A stretch of 64,000 bases of DNA. Source: Comamonadaceae bacterium (lineage in GTDB: Bacteria; Pseudomonadota; Gammaproteobacteria; Burkholderiales; Burkholderiaceae_C). The stretch spans positions 1-64,000 of the forward strand of contig CANHLD010000001.1 of NCBI GenBank assembly GCA_947461325.1. Reading direction: 5' to 3'. A program made the translations under genes and the position numbers. A model generated the notes under the pieces. The model did no database searches. It was not told where the DNA came from and was given only the letters and a program-made list of their open reading frames with translations. Every line of letters begins with the position of its first letter. Position 1 is the stretch's first letter. Shown here one piece after another: positions 41,925-51,657 of the stretch.

Positions 41925-43238
41925 TCAAAGAATACTTTGATCTTGTGCAGCTTTGATAGATTGGGTTGCCACATTCTCCAACCATCCTAAATCGACTTGG
42001 CTGTGTGCCTCACAAAAAAACCATGGCTCGCGTGAGTCCGGCTCCAACATCACACCTCGGTTTATCAATTCCCATGCGAACAGGTTGTACAAACGGCTGT
42101 CTGTCTTGCGCCAATCGCGGTAAGTCTGCGGCACATCCGGCGTGAAATGTATGCCCAGCATGGCGGGTGGTCCGGCAAAGGCATGCGCGACCCCCGCGCG
42201 AGTGAACACCTTTGACAACACATTTTTAATTTGCGTACCGACCGCATCCACGGTTTTCAGTGCATCCGTCTTCGCCAAAATATCCAGCGTGGCTTGTGCA
42301 GCGCTCAAGCCAACCAGGTTGGCGGTGTAGGTGCCCCCGTGCACCACAGCACCCTTGTTCGATCCTATGACGTCCATCACCGCGGCTCGTCCGCCGAAGG
42401 CGGCTACCGGATAACCATTGCCCATGGCTTTAGCATAAGTAGTGAGATCAGCGTAAATGCCGTACAAAGACTGAGCGCCGCCCTTGGCTACGCGAAACCC
42501 AGATTTAACCTCGTCAATCAACAACAGAGTGCCGTTCTGATCACACAATTCACGCAACCGCATAAGCCATGCTGGCGTTGCAGCAATACTGCCTGCATTA
42601 CCGATGATGGGCTCGAGCAGCACACACGCCAGTTGATCTGAACGCTGCTTGAATAAATTTTCAAGCGCCTCAAAATCATTCAAGCCGATGATGTCTACCA
42701 AGTCCCTGGTTTTGGCAGGAATACCAGCTCCAAACGGAATCACTGCAGGCGCGTGAGTGTCAGACGCCTGCCAGTTTTCAATATCCGATTTCCACATCAA
42801 TTCGTCATACAAGCCGTGAAAACTGCCCTCGACCAACGCAATACGCTCGCGTCCGGTGAAGCCTCTGGCGGTGCGAACTGCGCCCATCACCGCCTCGGTA
42901 CCTGAATTGGCAAAACGCATTTTGTCTATCTGCGGGCACATGGCTTTGATCTGCTTGACCACTTCGGAGTCCAGCTCTGTGGCGAAACCAGTCAATGTGC
43001 CGGACTGCTTGATTTGTCGAATAACAGCGTCATCCACACGCGCATCTTGGTATCCCAAAATGATCGGGCCGTAGCCCAGCCTGAAGTCAACATATGATTT
43101 TCCATCGCTGTCAGTCAACCGACAACCGCTGGCGTTTTGAATAAATACCGTACGGTCTTCGCCCCAATAACGGTAGTTCTCTGCCACGCCTTGCGGCATG
43201 TGCAAATACGCTTCCTGCATCAGTTGCTGTTGCTTCAT
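41925..43238 (-). CDS. Class III (PLP) aminotransferase of unknown substrate
   Basis: 437 residues, fold type I. The PLP lysine lies in TYAKAMGNGYPVAAFGG; LLIDEVKSGFR holds the aspartate that contacts the pyridine ring; MRFANSGTEAVMGAVRTAR and VEGSFHGLYDEL bind phosphate and cofactor. It resembles glutamate-1-semialdehyde aminomutase in overall layout, but the lysine loop differs (HemL has a GGG-type loop), so I do not call it hemL. It is the last gene of a tight three-gene unit with a beta-hydroxyacid dehydrogenase (2-bp gap) and a methyltransferase. Confidence 0.82.
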   Translation of the reverse strand: MKQQQLMQEAYLHMPQGVAENYRYWGEDRTVFIQNASGCRLTDSDGKSYVDFRLGYGPIILGYQDARVDDAVIRQIKQSGTLTGFATELDSEVVKQIKAMCPQIDKMRFANSGTEAVMGAVRTARGFTGRERIALVEGSFHGLYDELMWKSDIENWQASDTHAPAVIPFGAGIPAKTRDLVDIIGLNDFEALENLFKQRSDQLACVLLEPIIGNAGSIAATPAWLMRLRELCDQNGTLLLIDEVKSGFRVAKGGAQSLYGIYADLTTYAKAMGNGYPVAAFGGRAAVMDVIGSNKGAVVHGGTYTANLVGLSAAQATLDILAKTDALKTVDAVGTQIKNVLSKVFTRAGVAHAFAGPPAMLGIHFTPDVPQTYRDWRKTDSRLYNLFAWELINRGVMLEPDSREPWFFCEAHSQVDLGWLENVATQSIKAAQDQSIL

Positions 43239-43240
43239 AA

Positions 43241-44155
43241 CTAACTCTTGGCGTTGTCCGATGGTCTGAGATAGTGCCCTACACGGTCCTCAAGCAACTT
43301 GACCACGTGAAGTTCAGCTGCATCCGGCCCATACTGTGCTTTGGCTTTTTCAAACAAGGCCAAAGCGTGCGCGCCCATGGGCAGGGTATAGCCCTGCGAA
43401 TGCGCGATGTCATTGATCAGCCCTAAGTCTTTGCAACACAAGGCCAGTGAAAAACTCGGGTCGTAATGTCCAGCGAAGATGGAAGGCACGTCGTGTTCCG
43501 CCACCCAACTGTTACCGGCGCTGGACTTGATGGCTTCCCAGACGGTATTCAAAGGAATATCTGCCTTGGCACCCAGCATCAGTGCCTCTCCTATAGTGGC
43601 AGCACTGACAAACCACAACAAGTTGGTCAATAGTTTCACGGTAGCGCCATTGCCCGCTTTGCCAACATGAAATATTTTTTCTCCAATAACTTCAAATATC
43701 GGTTTGTGCTTTTCAAATGCAGTTGAAGATCCACCGACAAAAATAGACAACTTTCCAAGTGCCGCAAAATCCACCGCATTGGTCACCGGCGCCTCCAGAT
43801 AGTCAATCAGTTTTTTCGTTGACTCATTAACCAATTGCTGTATCAATTCAACGGAACTGGTGGTTGTGTCTATCACGGTGACGCCGGGCTTTAAATGCGC
43901 CAACACGCCGTCGCTACCCAGCATGACCTGTGCGACTTGCGGCGGTCCGGGCAAAGACACCATCACCACCTCTGCGCTTTTTACCGCTGCATGTAAGCTC
44001 TGCGCCACTTTTGCTCCGGCGACTTGCAAGTTATGGGTTTTGCCCGGGTCAATGTCAAACACGGTCACGTCATAACCTGCCCTGATCAGGTTCAGCGCCA
44101 TGGGATTGCCCATGTTGCCGACACCGATAAAAGCCAATAAAGGTTTGCGACTCAT
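43241..44155 (-). CDS. 3-hydroxyisobutyrate dehydrogenase-family NAD(P) oxidoreductase
   Basis: 304 residues. The Rossmann motif is FIGVGNMGNPMALNLIRAG, followed by VVMVSLPGPPQV and VTVIDTTTSS. The conserved catalytic lysine is in GNGATVKLLTNLL. The substrate loop, normally APVSGG, reads APVTNA, so the substrate probably differs from 3-hydroxyisobutyrate. The start overlaps the methyltransferase stop (ATGA), and the aminotransferase follows after 2 bp. Confidence 0.84.
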   Translation of the reverse strand: MSRKPLLAFIGVGNMGNPMALNLIRAGYDVTVFDIDPGKTHNLQVAGAKVAQSLHAAVKSAEVVMVSLPGPPQVAQVMLGSDGVLAHLKPGVTVIDTTTSSVELIQQLVNESTKKLIDYLEAPVTNAVDFAALGKLSIFVGGSSTAFEKHKPIFEVIGEKIFHVGKAGNGATVKLLTNLLWFVSAATIGEALMLGAKADIPLNTVWEAIKSSAGNSWVAEHDVPSIFAGHYDPSFSLALCCKDLGLINDIAHSQGYTLPMGAHALALFEKAKAQYGPDAAELHVVKLLEDRVGHYLRPSDNAKS

Positions 44156-44862
44156 ACTTTGACAAAGCTCTGGAATTGCGGCAAGGCCTGCGTTGTCGCT
44201 TGGTGCCTAAAGCCAAATAAGCCCAGCAAATCCAAAGCCTCGGCCATTGAATAGGTTCTGTAATCAATGCGTTGTTCCATCAATTTTTTGTCGTGGTCAT
44301 GCAAAAAATAATGCTTGGTAAAACCGTGCTCTATAGGCTGTATGGTTTGCGAGTACATATAGCCGTTGGTGATTGGGCTTTGGTAATCGCGGTGAGGACC
44401 CTGTACCCCGAGCAGCAAATGACCATTTTTTTGCACATGATCAGCCACTCGTTTCAATCCATTGACATTGTCTTGTTCATCGTAAATATGGCTGACAAGA
44501 AATGGTTCGTTGACGCCATCCATGACAAAGTACCAGACACCGCCATAGGAAAAAGCCAAATCAAATTCTTTGTTCAACTTCAGTCCAGTAACATTTTGGT
44601 GCTCCAGCGTCACATGATCGAATTTATTTAACCGCTGTTTAGCGATAGCCAACATAGCTTGTGTCAGGTCAAATCCCGTAATTTGGATGTCATTTTTTCT
44701 GCTGGCCAATTCTTCAATGATCAAGCCAGTTCCGCATCCTATTTCCAGCACGTTTTTAAAGTCAGCGCATGCAATCAGTTCATTAACTATTTTTTTATAA
44801 TCATAATAGCCCGATGTCATAATTAAATCGTAATAATTAGACATGTTTGTGTAATCGCCCAT
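44152..44862 (-). CDS. Class I SAM-dependent methyltransferase
   Basis: 236 residues from the ATG at 44862, which has GAGGA six bases upstream; an in-frame TTG at 44904 is weaker. The SAM motif I is VLEIGCGTGLIIEELA and motif II lies in ITGFDLTQAMLAIAKQRL. The acceptor is unknown; the second half (YFVMDGVNEPF, GVQGPHRDYQ) gives no clear family. AT-rich relative to the two genes after it. First gene of the methyltransferase-dehydrogenase-aminotransferase unit. Confidence 0.82.
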   Translation of the reverse strand: MGDYTNMSNYYDLIMTSGYYDYKKIVNELIACADFKNVLEIGCGTGLIIEELASRKNDIQITGFDLTQAMLAIAKQRLNKFDHVTLEHQNVTGLKLNKEFDLAFSYGGVWYFVMDGVNEPFLVSHIYDEQDNVNGLKRVADHVQKNGHLLLGVQGPHRDYQSPITNGYMYSQTIQPIEHGFTKHYFLHDHDKKLMEQRIDYRTYSMAEALDLLGLFGFRHQATTQALPQFQSFVKV

Positions 44863-44979
44863 TTTTTTCCTCGAATTGAGTACAGACTCCGAGTAATCGA
44901 TCAAGAAAAAAAATCAACCGATACTTTTTATCAAGCATATCAGCATGCAAAGATTCAATAACTTAGCGCATAATTTCTC

Positions 44980-45417
44980 ATGGACAAACCAACCACATGT
45001 CATTACTGCACGCTTGCTGCAGCCAGGATCGTTGATGAAAGCGCACTTTCTATTGCCTTCAAAGATGCCTTTCCTATTTCACCGGGACACACGCTGATTA
45101 TTCCAAGGCGGCATACAGACTCATTTTTTGACCTGACCCAGCAAGAGCGAGAAGACATGCTTGACTTGTTAACCCGTGTCAAGAACCACCTTCAGGATGA
45201 ATTAAACCCGCAAGGATTCAATGTTGGATTCAATGAGGGATTTGCAGCCGGGCAAACTGTCATGCATACCAACATACAGTTGATTCCCAGGTTCAAAGGT
45301 GACGTGGCCGAGCCCAGAGGCGGGATTCGTTGGCTATTTCCGGAAAAAGCCGTTTTTTGGGATAAAAAACCAGAAGAAGCAGCGCCCGATATTGGAAACA
45401 CCAAACCCGCACAATAA
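44980..45417 (+). CDS. HIT-family protein with altered catalytic triad
   Basis: 145 residues with the histidine-triad fold: an N-terminal CHYC pair, FKDAFPISPGHTLIIPRRH and GFNEGFAAGQTVMH. In the HIT motif, normally His-x-His-x-His, the sequence reads HTNIQLIPRF: only the first His remains, and the nucleophilic second His is Asn. Nucleotide-hydrolase activity is therefore doubtful. A CATAAT at 44969-44974 lies so close to the ATG that the mRNA may be leaderless. A lipoprotein gene follows after 13 bp. Confidence 0.82.
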   Translation: MDKPTTCHYCTLAAARIVDESALSIAFKDAFPISPGHTLIIPRRHTDSFFDLTQQEREDMLDLLTRVKNHLQDELNPQGFNVGFNEGFAAGQTVMHTNIQLIPRFKGDVAEPRGGIRWLFPEKAVFWDKKPEEAAPDIGNTKPAQ

Positions 45418-45430
45418 GAACGGTACATAT

Positions 45431-45784
45431 ATGAAAACCACTGCTTTGGCGAAGACTCACCTGACATTAGCGCTTATCTGCTTTTTGTTTCTCAGCGCGT
45501 GTACGCAGGAACAACAAAACAAAATTGGGCGTGGAATTCAAAATTGGACCGGCACTGATGGGGTTTTGGAAGTCTATGCAGGTGATAAATTGGTTCGACG
45601 TTTTTTGAAAGTCGACAAACTCAGTACGGCTCTGGGTACGGATGACGGCAAACCAAGGGAATATCGCTTTGGCTACGGCCACCTTGACGAAAACCTGAAT
45701 ATGCAAGTAGACCCAAATGAAAAGAAAGTCTATTTTGAATTCAGTAATTACTCGACCATCGTGTTTTTTGAAAATCCTCAATGA
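45431..45784 (+). CDS. Small putative lipoprotein of unknown function
   Basis: 117 residues. A signal peptide with lipobox LSAC ends at Cys24, so the mature protein is probably lipid-anchored. The mature part contains GIQNWTGTDGVLEVYAGDKL and FGYGHLDENLNMQVDPNEKK. No family is recognised. It lies 13 bp after the HIT gene and is likely co-transcribed; it ends 9 bp from the convergent enoyl-CoA hydratase-like gene. Confidence 0.75.
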   Translation: MKTTALAKTHLTLALICFLFLSACTQEQQNKIGRGIQNWTGTDGVLEVYAGDKLVRRFLKVDKLSTALGTDDGKPREYRFGYGHLDENLNMQVDPNEKKVYFEFSNYSTIVFFENPQ

Positions 45785-45793
45785 ACTGAAAGT

Positions 45794-46582
45794 TCACTTA
45801 TTCCAGTGAGGCTTGCGCTTATCCAAAAAGGCTTGAAACCCTTCTTGAGCAGTTTCATCCATCATGTTGCAAGCCATGGTTTGTTCTGCTAATTGGTAAG
45901 CCGCAGAAATACCCATTTCAAGCTGCTTGTAAAAAAGTTGTTTTCCCATGCGAACCGCCGGCTCCGGTTTAGCCAGGATCTTCTGACATAAATTCAATAC
46001 TGTTTCTTCTAGTTTGTCATCTTCAACGCACTGATTAATCAGTCCTCTTTGCACGGCAGTTGGCGCGTCAATAAAGTCGCCGGTCAACAGCATTTCCATG
46101 GCTTGTTTGCGATGCATGTTTCTACTCAAACCAACACTTGGAGTTGAACAAAATAATCCGTAATTGATGCCTGAGACCGCAAATTTTGAAGAATGAGAAG
46201 CTACGGCTAAGTCGCACATGCTAACCAATTGACATCCCGCCGCAGTAGCAATGCCCTGTACTTGGGCGATGACTGGTTGGGCTAAGCTTTGAATCTGCAG
46301 CATCATTTGTGAGCATTGCCGGAATAACTCAGTATAAAAACCATGATCCGGATGAAGCCGCATTTCTTTCAAATCATGGCCAGCGGAAAAGGCTTTCCCC
46401 TGTGCCGCCAATATAACTACCCGGCAGTCGGTATTCTTTGAAATATTATTGAACGCATGCGTTAACTCATTCAGCATATTTTGGGATAAGGCATTGAAAC
46501 TTGCAGGATTATTCAGAACAAGTCTCACAATACCTGTGGCAGGAGTCTCCTCTATCACCAACCGTTGGTTTTCTGAGTCCAT
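45794..46582 (-). CDS. Enoyl-CoA hydratase/isomerase-family protein (non-canonical)
   Basis: 262 residues of the crotonase fold: VRLVLNNPASFNALSQNM, the oxyanion-hole segment GKAFSAGHDLKEM and ATAAGCQLVSMCDLAVAS. The two catalytic glutamates of true hydratases are not present: the first is Gln (in AAGCQLV) and the second lies in ISGINYGLFCSTP-like sequence without Glu. This matches the ECHDC3-like branch, whose activity is unclear. The start has GGAGAGG just upstream. Confidence 0.85.
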   Translation of the reverse strand: MDSENQRLVIEETPATGIVRLVLNNPASFNALSQNMLNELTHAFNNISKNTDCRVVILAAQGKAFSAGHDLKEMRLHPDHGFYTELFRQCSQMMLQIQSLAQPVIAQVQGIATAAGCQLVSMCDLAVASHSSKFAVSGINYGLFCSTPSVGLSRNMHRKQAMEMLLTGDFIDAPTAVQRGLINQCVEDDKLEETVLNLCQKILAKPEPAVRMGKQLFYKQLEMGISAAYQLAEQTMACNMMDETAQEGFQAFLDKRKPHWNK

Positions 46583-46612
46583 ATCCTCTCCTCTTCAATC
46601 TTTAGCTAGACT

Positions 46613-47368
46613 GTGTGTATTGTGAAACATACGCCCCATCTCATTCAGTTATCTGCGGATGATCCTCTGCCGGATCCCCATTCAGCCTGGGGCAGTGACA
46701 CTGTAGCACCTGGGTTGTTAGCCATTGGCGGTGGCTTGTCTGTTGACAGATTACTGCAGGCCTATGGTCAAGGCTGTTTCCCTTGGTACAGCGAGGGTCA
46801 GCCCATCATGTGGTGGTTTACAGATCCGCGCATGGTGCTTCAGGTCAACCATTTCCGTCTACATCATTCTTTGCGCAAGATATTGACAAATCTTTTAAAG
46901 CTTCAAAGACTAGAGATCAGGATTGATCAAAGTTTTGCTCGCGTGATCCAAGAATGCGCACAATCAAACCGGCAAGGGCAATCAGGTACTTGGATAGTCA
47001 AGGAGATGATCGAGGCCTATATAAAACTGCACCAACAAGGCTATGCCCATAGCGTTGAGGCATGGATTGATGGACAACTTGCAGGCGGTTTGTATTGCGT
47101 GTCCATCGGACGTGCTGTTTTTGGTGAGTCTATGTTCACTCATCAAACAAATGCTTCCAAATTGGCGCTGGCTGGTTTGGTTGCTTTGTGCCGCGCTCAG
47201 CAGGCAGATTGGATTGATTGCCAGCAAAATACACAGCACCTATCTAGCTTGGGTGCAACTGAAATTCCTAAACAACAATTTTTAGCAGATATATCCCATG
47301 CAAGCCGAATGGGTTCAATGGTGTGGGAATTTGAACCTATATACTGGAACCACATTTTGCAGAGATAG
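46613..47368 (+). CDS. aat: Leucyl/phenylalanyl-tRNA-protein transferase
   Basis: Adds Leu or Phe to proteins with N-terminal Arg or Lys, marking them for ClpS/ClpAP. 251 residues. Family motifs: [40 protein letters not shown] and [20 protein letters not shown]. The start is GTG at 46613, with a second in-frame GTG at 46622; no clear ribosome-binding site decides. bpt follows 8 bp later. Confidence 0.95.
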   Translation: MCIVKHTPHLIQLSADDPLPDPHSAWGSDTVAPGLLAIGGGLSVDRLLQAYGQGCFPWYSEGQPIMWWFTDPRMVLQVNHFRLHHSLRKILTNLLKLQRLEIRIDQSFARVIQECAQSNRQGQSGTWIVKEMIEAYIKLHQQGYAHSVEAWIDGQLAGGLYCVSIGRAVFGESMFTHQTNASKLALAGLVALCRAQQADWIDCQQNTQHLSSLGATEIPKQQFLADISHASRMGSMVWEFEPIYWNHILQR

Positions 47369-47376
47369 ATCTGAAC

Positions 47377-48108
47377 GTGACGCATTTAAAAGATTTACCA
47401 CTTCAATCTTTACAGTTTTATGCGACTGCGCCCTACCCTTGCAGTTATTTAGACCATCGGGAAGCCAGATCACAAGTCGCAACACCCAGTCACCTCATTC
47501 ACAATGACACCTATTCTGAATTGGTTGCAAAGGGGTTTAGGCGTAGCGGCATGTTTACTTACCGCCCCTATTGCGATGGCTGCAAAGCTTGTGTCCCGCT
47601 TCGAATCAATGTCAACACATTCCAACCAAATCGAAGTCAAAAAAGGACTCATAAAAACCATTGTCAACTTGAAATACATATTTCTGATCTGGCATACATT
47701 CCTGAACATTACGATTTATATCTCAAGTACCAAAATGGCAGGCATTCCGGCGGCGGGATGGATCAAGACAGCGTTGACCAATACACCCAATTTTTGCTGC
47801 AGACCCGAGTAAATTCCAGATTGGTTGAATTTCGACTTCCAGCCTCACAGATCGGTGTGCCGGGTAAATTACTGATGGTCAGTATTTTGGATGTACTTAA
47901 CGATGGCATCTCAGCTGTTTATACTTTTTATGAACCTGACTTCAAAATGGGGCTTGGTACTTTTTGTATCTTGTGGCAAATAGAACAAGCGCGTTTACTT
48001 GGACTTGATTATTTATACATGGGATATTGGATCAAAGAGAGTCCCAAAATGGATTACAAATCTTTGTTCAAACCGCACCAACTCCTGATAGATGGCGTTT
48101 GGCAATAA
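47377..48108 (+). CDS. bpt: Aspartate/glutamate leucyltransferase
   Basis: Adds leucine to N-terminal Asp or Glu, using Leu-tRNA. 243 residues. Motifs: [20 protein letters not shown], the Cys-rich [16 protein letters not shown], and the C-terminal [20 protein letters not shown]. The start is GTG at 47377, 8 bp after aat; no ATG alternative lies before the conserved region. Together with aat it forms an N-degron tagging pair. Confidence 0.93.
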   Translation: MTHLKDLPLQSLQFYATAPYPCSYLDHREARSQVATPSHLIHNDTYSELVAKGFRRSGMFTYRPYCDGCKACVPLRINVNTFQPNRSQKRTHKNHCQLEIHISDLAYIPEHYDLYLKYQNGRHSGGGMDQDSVDQYTQFLLQTRVNSRLVEFRLPASQIGVPGKLLMVSILDVLNDGISAVYTFYEPDFKMGLGTFCILWQIEQARLLGLDYLYMGYWIKESPKMDYKSLFKPHQLLIDGVWQ

Positions 48109-48137
48109 GCCTGGCCACCAAGACTTAAAATCTCGCC

Positions 48138-48917
48138 ATGCGAAAAAATAATTCAGATGCTGTTCAAACGCCTTCAATCCAGGTCCTAGAGAGAATGTTC
48201 TCACTCATGGATGTCTTGGCCGCCAAAGAAGGTATTGCCACGCTCAAAGAGATCAGTGAGAAAACTAAACTCCACCCGTCCACCACACACAGAATACTGA
48301 ATGACTTGGTTGCAGGCAGGTATGTTGATAGACCTGATCCTGGCCATTACCGCCTCGGAATGCGTCTGCTGGAATTAGGAAATTTTGTAAAAGCAAGATT
48401 GAATGTGCGTGACGCGGCTTTGGCACCCATGCGCGAACTTCACCAACTGATTCATCAACCAGTCAATTTAAGCGTCCGGCAAGCAGATGAAATTGTTTAT
48501 GTAGAACGCGCCTACAGCGAGCGCTCTGGAATGCAAGTGGTTCGCGCTATTGGTGGAAGAGCCCCGTTGCATTTGACTTCTGTTGGAAAGCTCTTTCTTG
48601 CTGCGGATGAACCCGTCAAAGTGCGCGCCTATGCCACCAAGACTGGCTTGTCTGGTCATACTAAAAACAGCATCACACAATTACAAGTATTAGAAAAAGA
48701 GTTGGCCAGAGTCAGGCAGCATGGCTTTGCCCGTGACAATGAGGAGTTGGAATTAGGTGTTCGTTGTATGGCTGCTGGTATTTACGATGACCAAGCCAAA
48801 TTGATTGCCGGTTTATCTATTTCAGCACCTGCTGATCGTCTGGATGATGCCTGGTTACCCAAACTTCAAGACACGGCCAAACTCATTTCTACATCGCTGG
48901 GATTTGTCAGTTACTGA
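48138..48917 (+). CDS. IclR-family transcriptional regulator
   Basis: 259 residues. The N-terminal winged helix (about 12-75) has VLERMFSLMDVLAAKEGIAT and LHPSTTHRILNDLVAGRYVD; the C-terminal ligand-binding domain has GRAPLHLTSVGKLFLAAD and RCMAAGIYDDQAKLIAGLSI. Its effector and targets cannot be inferred; no catabolic operon lies next to it. It starts 29 bp after bpt. Confidence 0.9.
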   Translation: MRKNNSDAVQTPSIQVLERMFSLMDVLAAKEGIATLKEISEKTKLHPSTTHRILNDLVAGRYVDRPDPGHYRLGMRLLELGNFVKARLNVRDAALAPMRELHQLIHQPVNLSVRQADEIVYVERAYSERSGMQVVRAIGGRAPLHLTSVGKLFLAADEPVKVRAYATKTGLSGHTKNSITQLQVLEKELARVRQHGFARDNEELELGVRCMAAGIYDDQAKLIAGLSISAPADRLDDAWLPKLQDTAKLISTSLGFVSY

Positions 48918-48931
48918 ATGAATTTAATCGT

Positions 48932-48962
48932 GGTTTGTTCATTCGTTAAGAATGAACGAACC
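48932..48962. terminator. Hairpin between convergent iclR-type gene and pbpG
   Basis: A 13-bp stem with one T-G wobble (GGTTTGTTCATTC/GAATGAACGAACC) and a 5-base loop lies between the two stop codons. Neither side has a U-tract, so it may end transcripts in both directions by other means or only protect 3' ends. Confidence 0.5.
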
Positions 48963-49937
48963 TTAAGTTTGCGGAACGGCAGGATGGCGCATTTCAACCC
49001 ATCGACGAACCCGTTCAGCATCTGCAATTCGACTGAATTTACCCGCTGAATCTAAAAATACCATCACCAGTTTTCGTCCCGCAACTTTGGCTTGCATGAC
49101 CAGACACTGTCCAGCTTCAGAGATGTATCCGGTTTTTTGTAAATCGATATCCCATTGGGGATTACTGACCAATCGGTTGGTTGATTTGTAATTTAAGGTT
49201 TTTCGTCCGACTTCCACCGCAGTACTTACGGATGTAGTGAGCTCGCGCATGGTTGAGTCGTTGGCGGCATAGGCCACCAGCGTGGCTAAATCTTTGGCGC
49301 TGGATTGATTTTTACTGGACAGGCCAGTGGGTTCTGCATAATTGGTGTCAGTCATACCCAATTGACGAGCTTTTGAATTCATCTGCTGAACAAAGGCGTT
49401 CAACCCTTGCGGGTATGTGCGTCCCAATGCATGGGCAGCACGGTTTTCGCTGGCCATGAGAGCCAGATGAAGCAACTCACCACGTGTCAAGGTTGTACCA
49501 GGGCGCAAACGTGAACTGCTGCCTTTCTCTGTGTCAACATCTTCATGCGAGATGGTGATGGGCTCATCCATCATGAGATTGGATTCACGAATGATCAGTC
49601 CTGTCATCAATTTGGTAATAGAGGCGATAGGTAACACAGCATTGTCGTTTTTGCTGAGCAATACTTCTTGTGTATCTTGATCAATCACATAAGCCACGCT
49701 GGACTTCAAGGACAACTCATCATCCAAAGCATGAAGACCCGCAATCTGCCCAAACGATGGTCTTTTGGGCGCCACATAACGTGACCGTACTGAGCTAGAT
49801 TTTTTTCTGGCACTTGCAATTTTCGTCACCGTTTTTTTGGATGCAGCGGTTTGAACACGTGCAAAAGTTACAGTTGAAAAACTTGCCATACAAAAAGCAA
49901 TCGTTAATGAGATCAGCGCAGTACGTATATTTTTCAA
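48963..49937 (-). CDS. pbpG: D-alanyl-D-alanine endopeptidase/carboxypeptidase (PBP7-like)
   Basis: Low-molecular-weight penicillin-binding protein that trims peptidoglycan cross-links. 324 residues from a TTG at 49937 with AAGGA seven bases upstream; longer frames lack a signal. A signal peptide (hydrophobic part near 8-22) ends around TFARVQ. Active-site motifs: SITK (SXXK), SEN (SXN) in MASENRAAHALG, and KTG in LQKTGYISEAG. A basic, Ser/Lys-rich linker follows the signal peptide. Confidence 0.88.
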   Translation of the reverse strand: MKNIRTALISLTIAFCMASFSTVTFARVQTAASKKTVTKIASARKKSSSVRSRYVAPKRPSFGQIAGLHALDDELSLKSSVAYVIDQDTQEVLLSKNDNAVLPIASITKLMTGLIIRESNLMMDEPITISHEDVDTEKGSSSRLRPGTTLTRGELLHLALMASENRAAHALGRTYPQGLNAFVQQMNSKARQLGMTDTNYAEPTGLSSKNQSSAKDLATLVAYAANDSTMRELTTSVSTAVEVGRKTLNYKSTNRLVSNPQWDIDLQKTGYISEAGQCLVMQAKVAGRKLVMVFLDSAGKFSRIADAERVRRWVEMRHPAVPQT

Positions 49938-50073
49938 AAGTTTGTCCTTGTCTATTTTTGACAATATGTACAACAGTTTAAGGCTAATTGAAAAATCTGG
50001 CAATATCAAAGACTTGCATGTCATTTCTAAAGCACATATTTATTTAAATTAACCCTAAATAATTAAATTCCGG

Positions 50074-51612
50074 TTATCCTTGGGCCGCCACCCTCTCGGC
50101 TTTACTTTGAAGTTTGTTTAATGCGCTGAGATAGGCTTTAGCGGATGCAACCACAATATCTGGATCTGAACCTACCCCGTTGACGATACGTCCGTTGTTT
50201 TGCAGTCGAACCGTGACCTCGCCTTGGCTTTCTGTCGAACCACTGATGGCATTGACCGAATACAAGACCATTTCCGCGCCGCTTTGCACATGCTTTTCAA
50301 TTGCTTTGAGCGAAGCATCGACGGGGCCGTTCCCAACTGATTCACATGAGACTTCTTTGCCTGAATCTGTAAAAACAATGGAAGCAAAGGGTTGCTCACC
50401 TGTTTCGCTGCGTTGAGACAGTTTCACAAAAGTAAATACGTCACTCTCATGTGACACGCTTTCTTCGCTGACGAGGGCAAGTATGTCTTCATCGAAAATT
50501 TCACTTTTTCGGTCAGCCAATTCCTTGAAGCGAGCAAATGCAGCATTCGTTTCGGCTTCGCTTTCGAGTTCAACACCCAAATCTTGCAAGCGTTGTTTGA
50601 ACGCATTGCGACCACTCAATTTACCAAGCACAATTTTGTTTGCGCTCCAACCTACATCCTCAGCACGCATGATTTCATAGGTGTCGCGCGCCTTCAACAC
50701 ACCATCTTGGTGAATGCCAGAAGCATGAGCAAATGCATTGGCTCCAACCACGGCCTTGTTGGGTTGCACCACAAAGCCTGTGGTCTGACTGACCATGCGA
50801 CTGGCCGCCAAAATATGTTGAGTCTCGATGCCCAAAGTCAGACCGAAATAATCTTTGCGCGTTTTCACGGCCATCACAATTTCTTCTAAAGAGCAGTTGC
50901 CAGCGCGCTCCCCCAAACCGTTGATGGTGCATTCAACCTGCCTTGCGCCGCCAATTTGCACGCCGGCCAGAGAATTGGCAACGGCCATGCCGAGATCGTT
51001 GTGGCAATGCACAGACCAAATGGCTTTGTCTGAATTGGGAATACGTTCCCGCAATGTTTTGATGAAGTTACCGTACAACTCTGGTACGGCATAACCCACT
51101 GTGTCCGGCACGTTAATGGTGGTTGCGCCTTCGGCAATCACAGCTTCAAGCACGCGACATAAAAAGTCCACATCGCTGCGATAACCATCTTCAGGGCTGA
51201 ATTCAACATCAGCCACCAAGTTACGCGCAAAACGCACAGATTGTTTGGCTTGCTCAAACACCTGATCCGGCGTCATTCGCAGTTTTTTCTCCATGTGCAA
51301 AGCAGAAGTCGCAATGAAGGTGTGTATGCGGGAACGCTTAGCACCTTTGAGCGCTTCAGCGGCACGGGAAATATCCCGGTCATTGGCGCGTGACAAGGAA
51401 CAAACTATGGACTCGGTGATGGCATTGGCAATAGCTTTAACGGCCTGAAAATCACCTTCTGAACTGGCAGCAAAACCAGCCTCAATCACGTCCACTCGCA
51501 ATCTTTCCAACTGTCTGGCGATACGTAATTTTTCGTCCCGCGTCATGGACGCACCTGGAGATTGCTCGCCATCGCGCAAAGTGGTGTCAAAAATTATCAA
51601 ATGGTTGTTCAT
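50074..51612 (-). CDS. leuA: 2-isopropylmalate synthase
   Basis: First step of leucine synthesis, from 2-ketoisovalerate and acetyl-CoA. 512 residues. The catalytic barrel starts with [33 protein letters not shown] binds the metal; [14 protein letters not shown] and the C-terminal LeuA allosteric domain (from about 390) follow. The ATG has AGGAG seven bases upstream. A leader peptide and terminator lie just upstream, predicting control by leucine. Confidence 0.97.
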   Translation of the reverse strand: MNNHLIIFDTTLRDGEQSPGASMTRDEKLRIARQLERLRVDVIEAGFAASSEGDFQAVKAIANAITESIVCSLSRANDRDISRAAEALKGAKRSRIHTFIATSALHMEKKLRMTPDQVFEQAKQSVRFARNLVADVEFSPEDGYRSDVDFLCRVLEAVIAEGATTINVPDTVGYAVPELYGNFIKTLRERIPNSDKAIWSVHCHNDLGMAVANSLAGVQIGGARQVECTINGLGERAGNCSLEEIVMAVKTRKDYFGLTLGIETQHILAASRMVSQTTGFVVQPNKAVVGANAFAHASGIHQDGVLKARDTYEIMRAEDVGWSANKIVLGKLSGRNAFKQRLQDLGVELESEAETNAAFARFKELADRKSEIFDEDILALVSEESVSHESDVFTFVKLSQRSETGEQPFASIVFTDSGKEVSCESVGNGPVDASLKAIEKHVQSGAEMVLYSVNAISGSTESQGEVTVRLQNNGRIVNGVGSDPDIVVASAKAYLSALNKLQSKAERVAAQG

Positions 51613-51657
51613 GAATCAACTCCTGTGAATTAAAGAACCGCCGCTCCCGCAAGCCAC

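Noticed and set aside
41925..43238. Calling the aminotransferase hemL (glutamate-1-semialdehyde aminomutase)
   Set aside because: The PLP lysine loop and C-terminus differ from HemL, and no heme genes are adjacent.
47504..47812. 102-residue open frame on plus within bpt
   Set aside because: Out of frame with the well-conserved leucyltransferase; no independent support.
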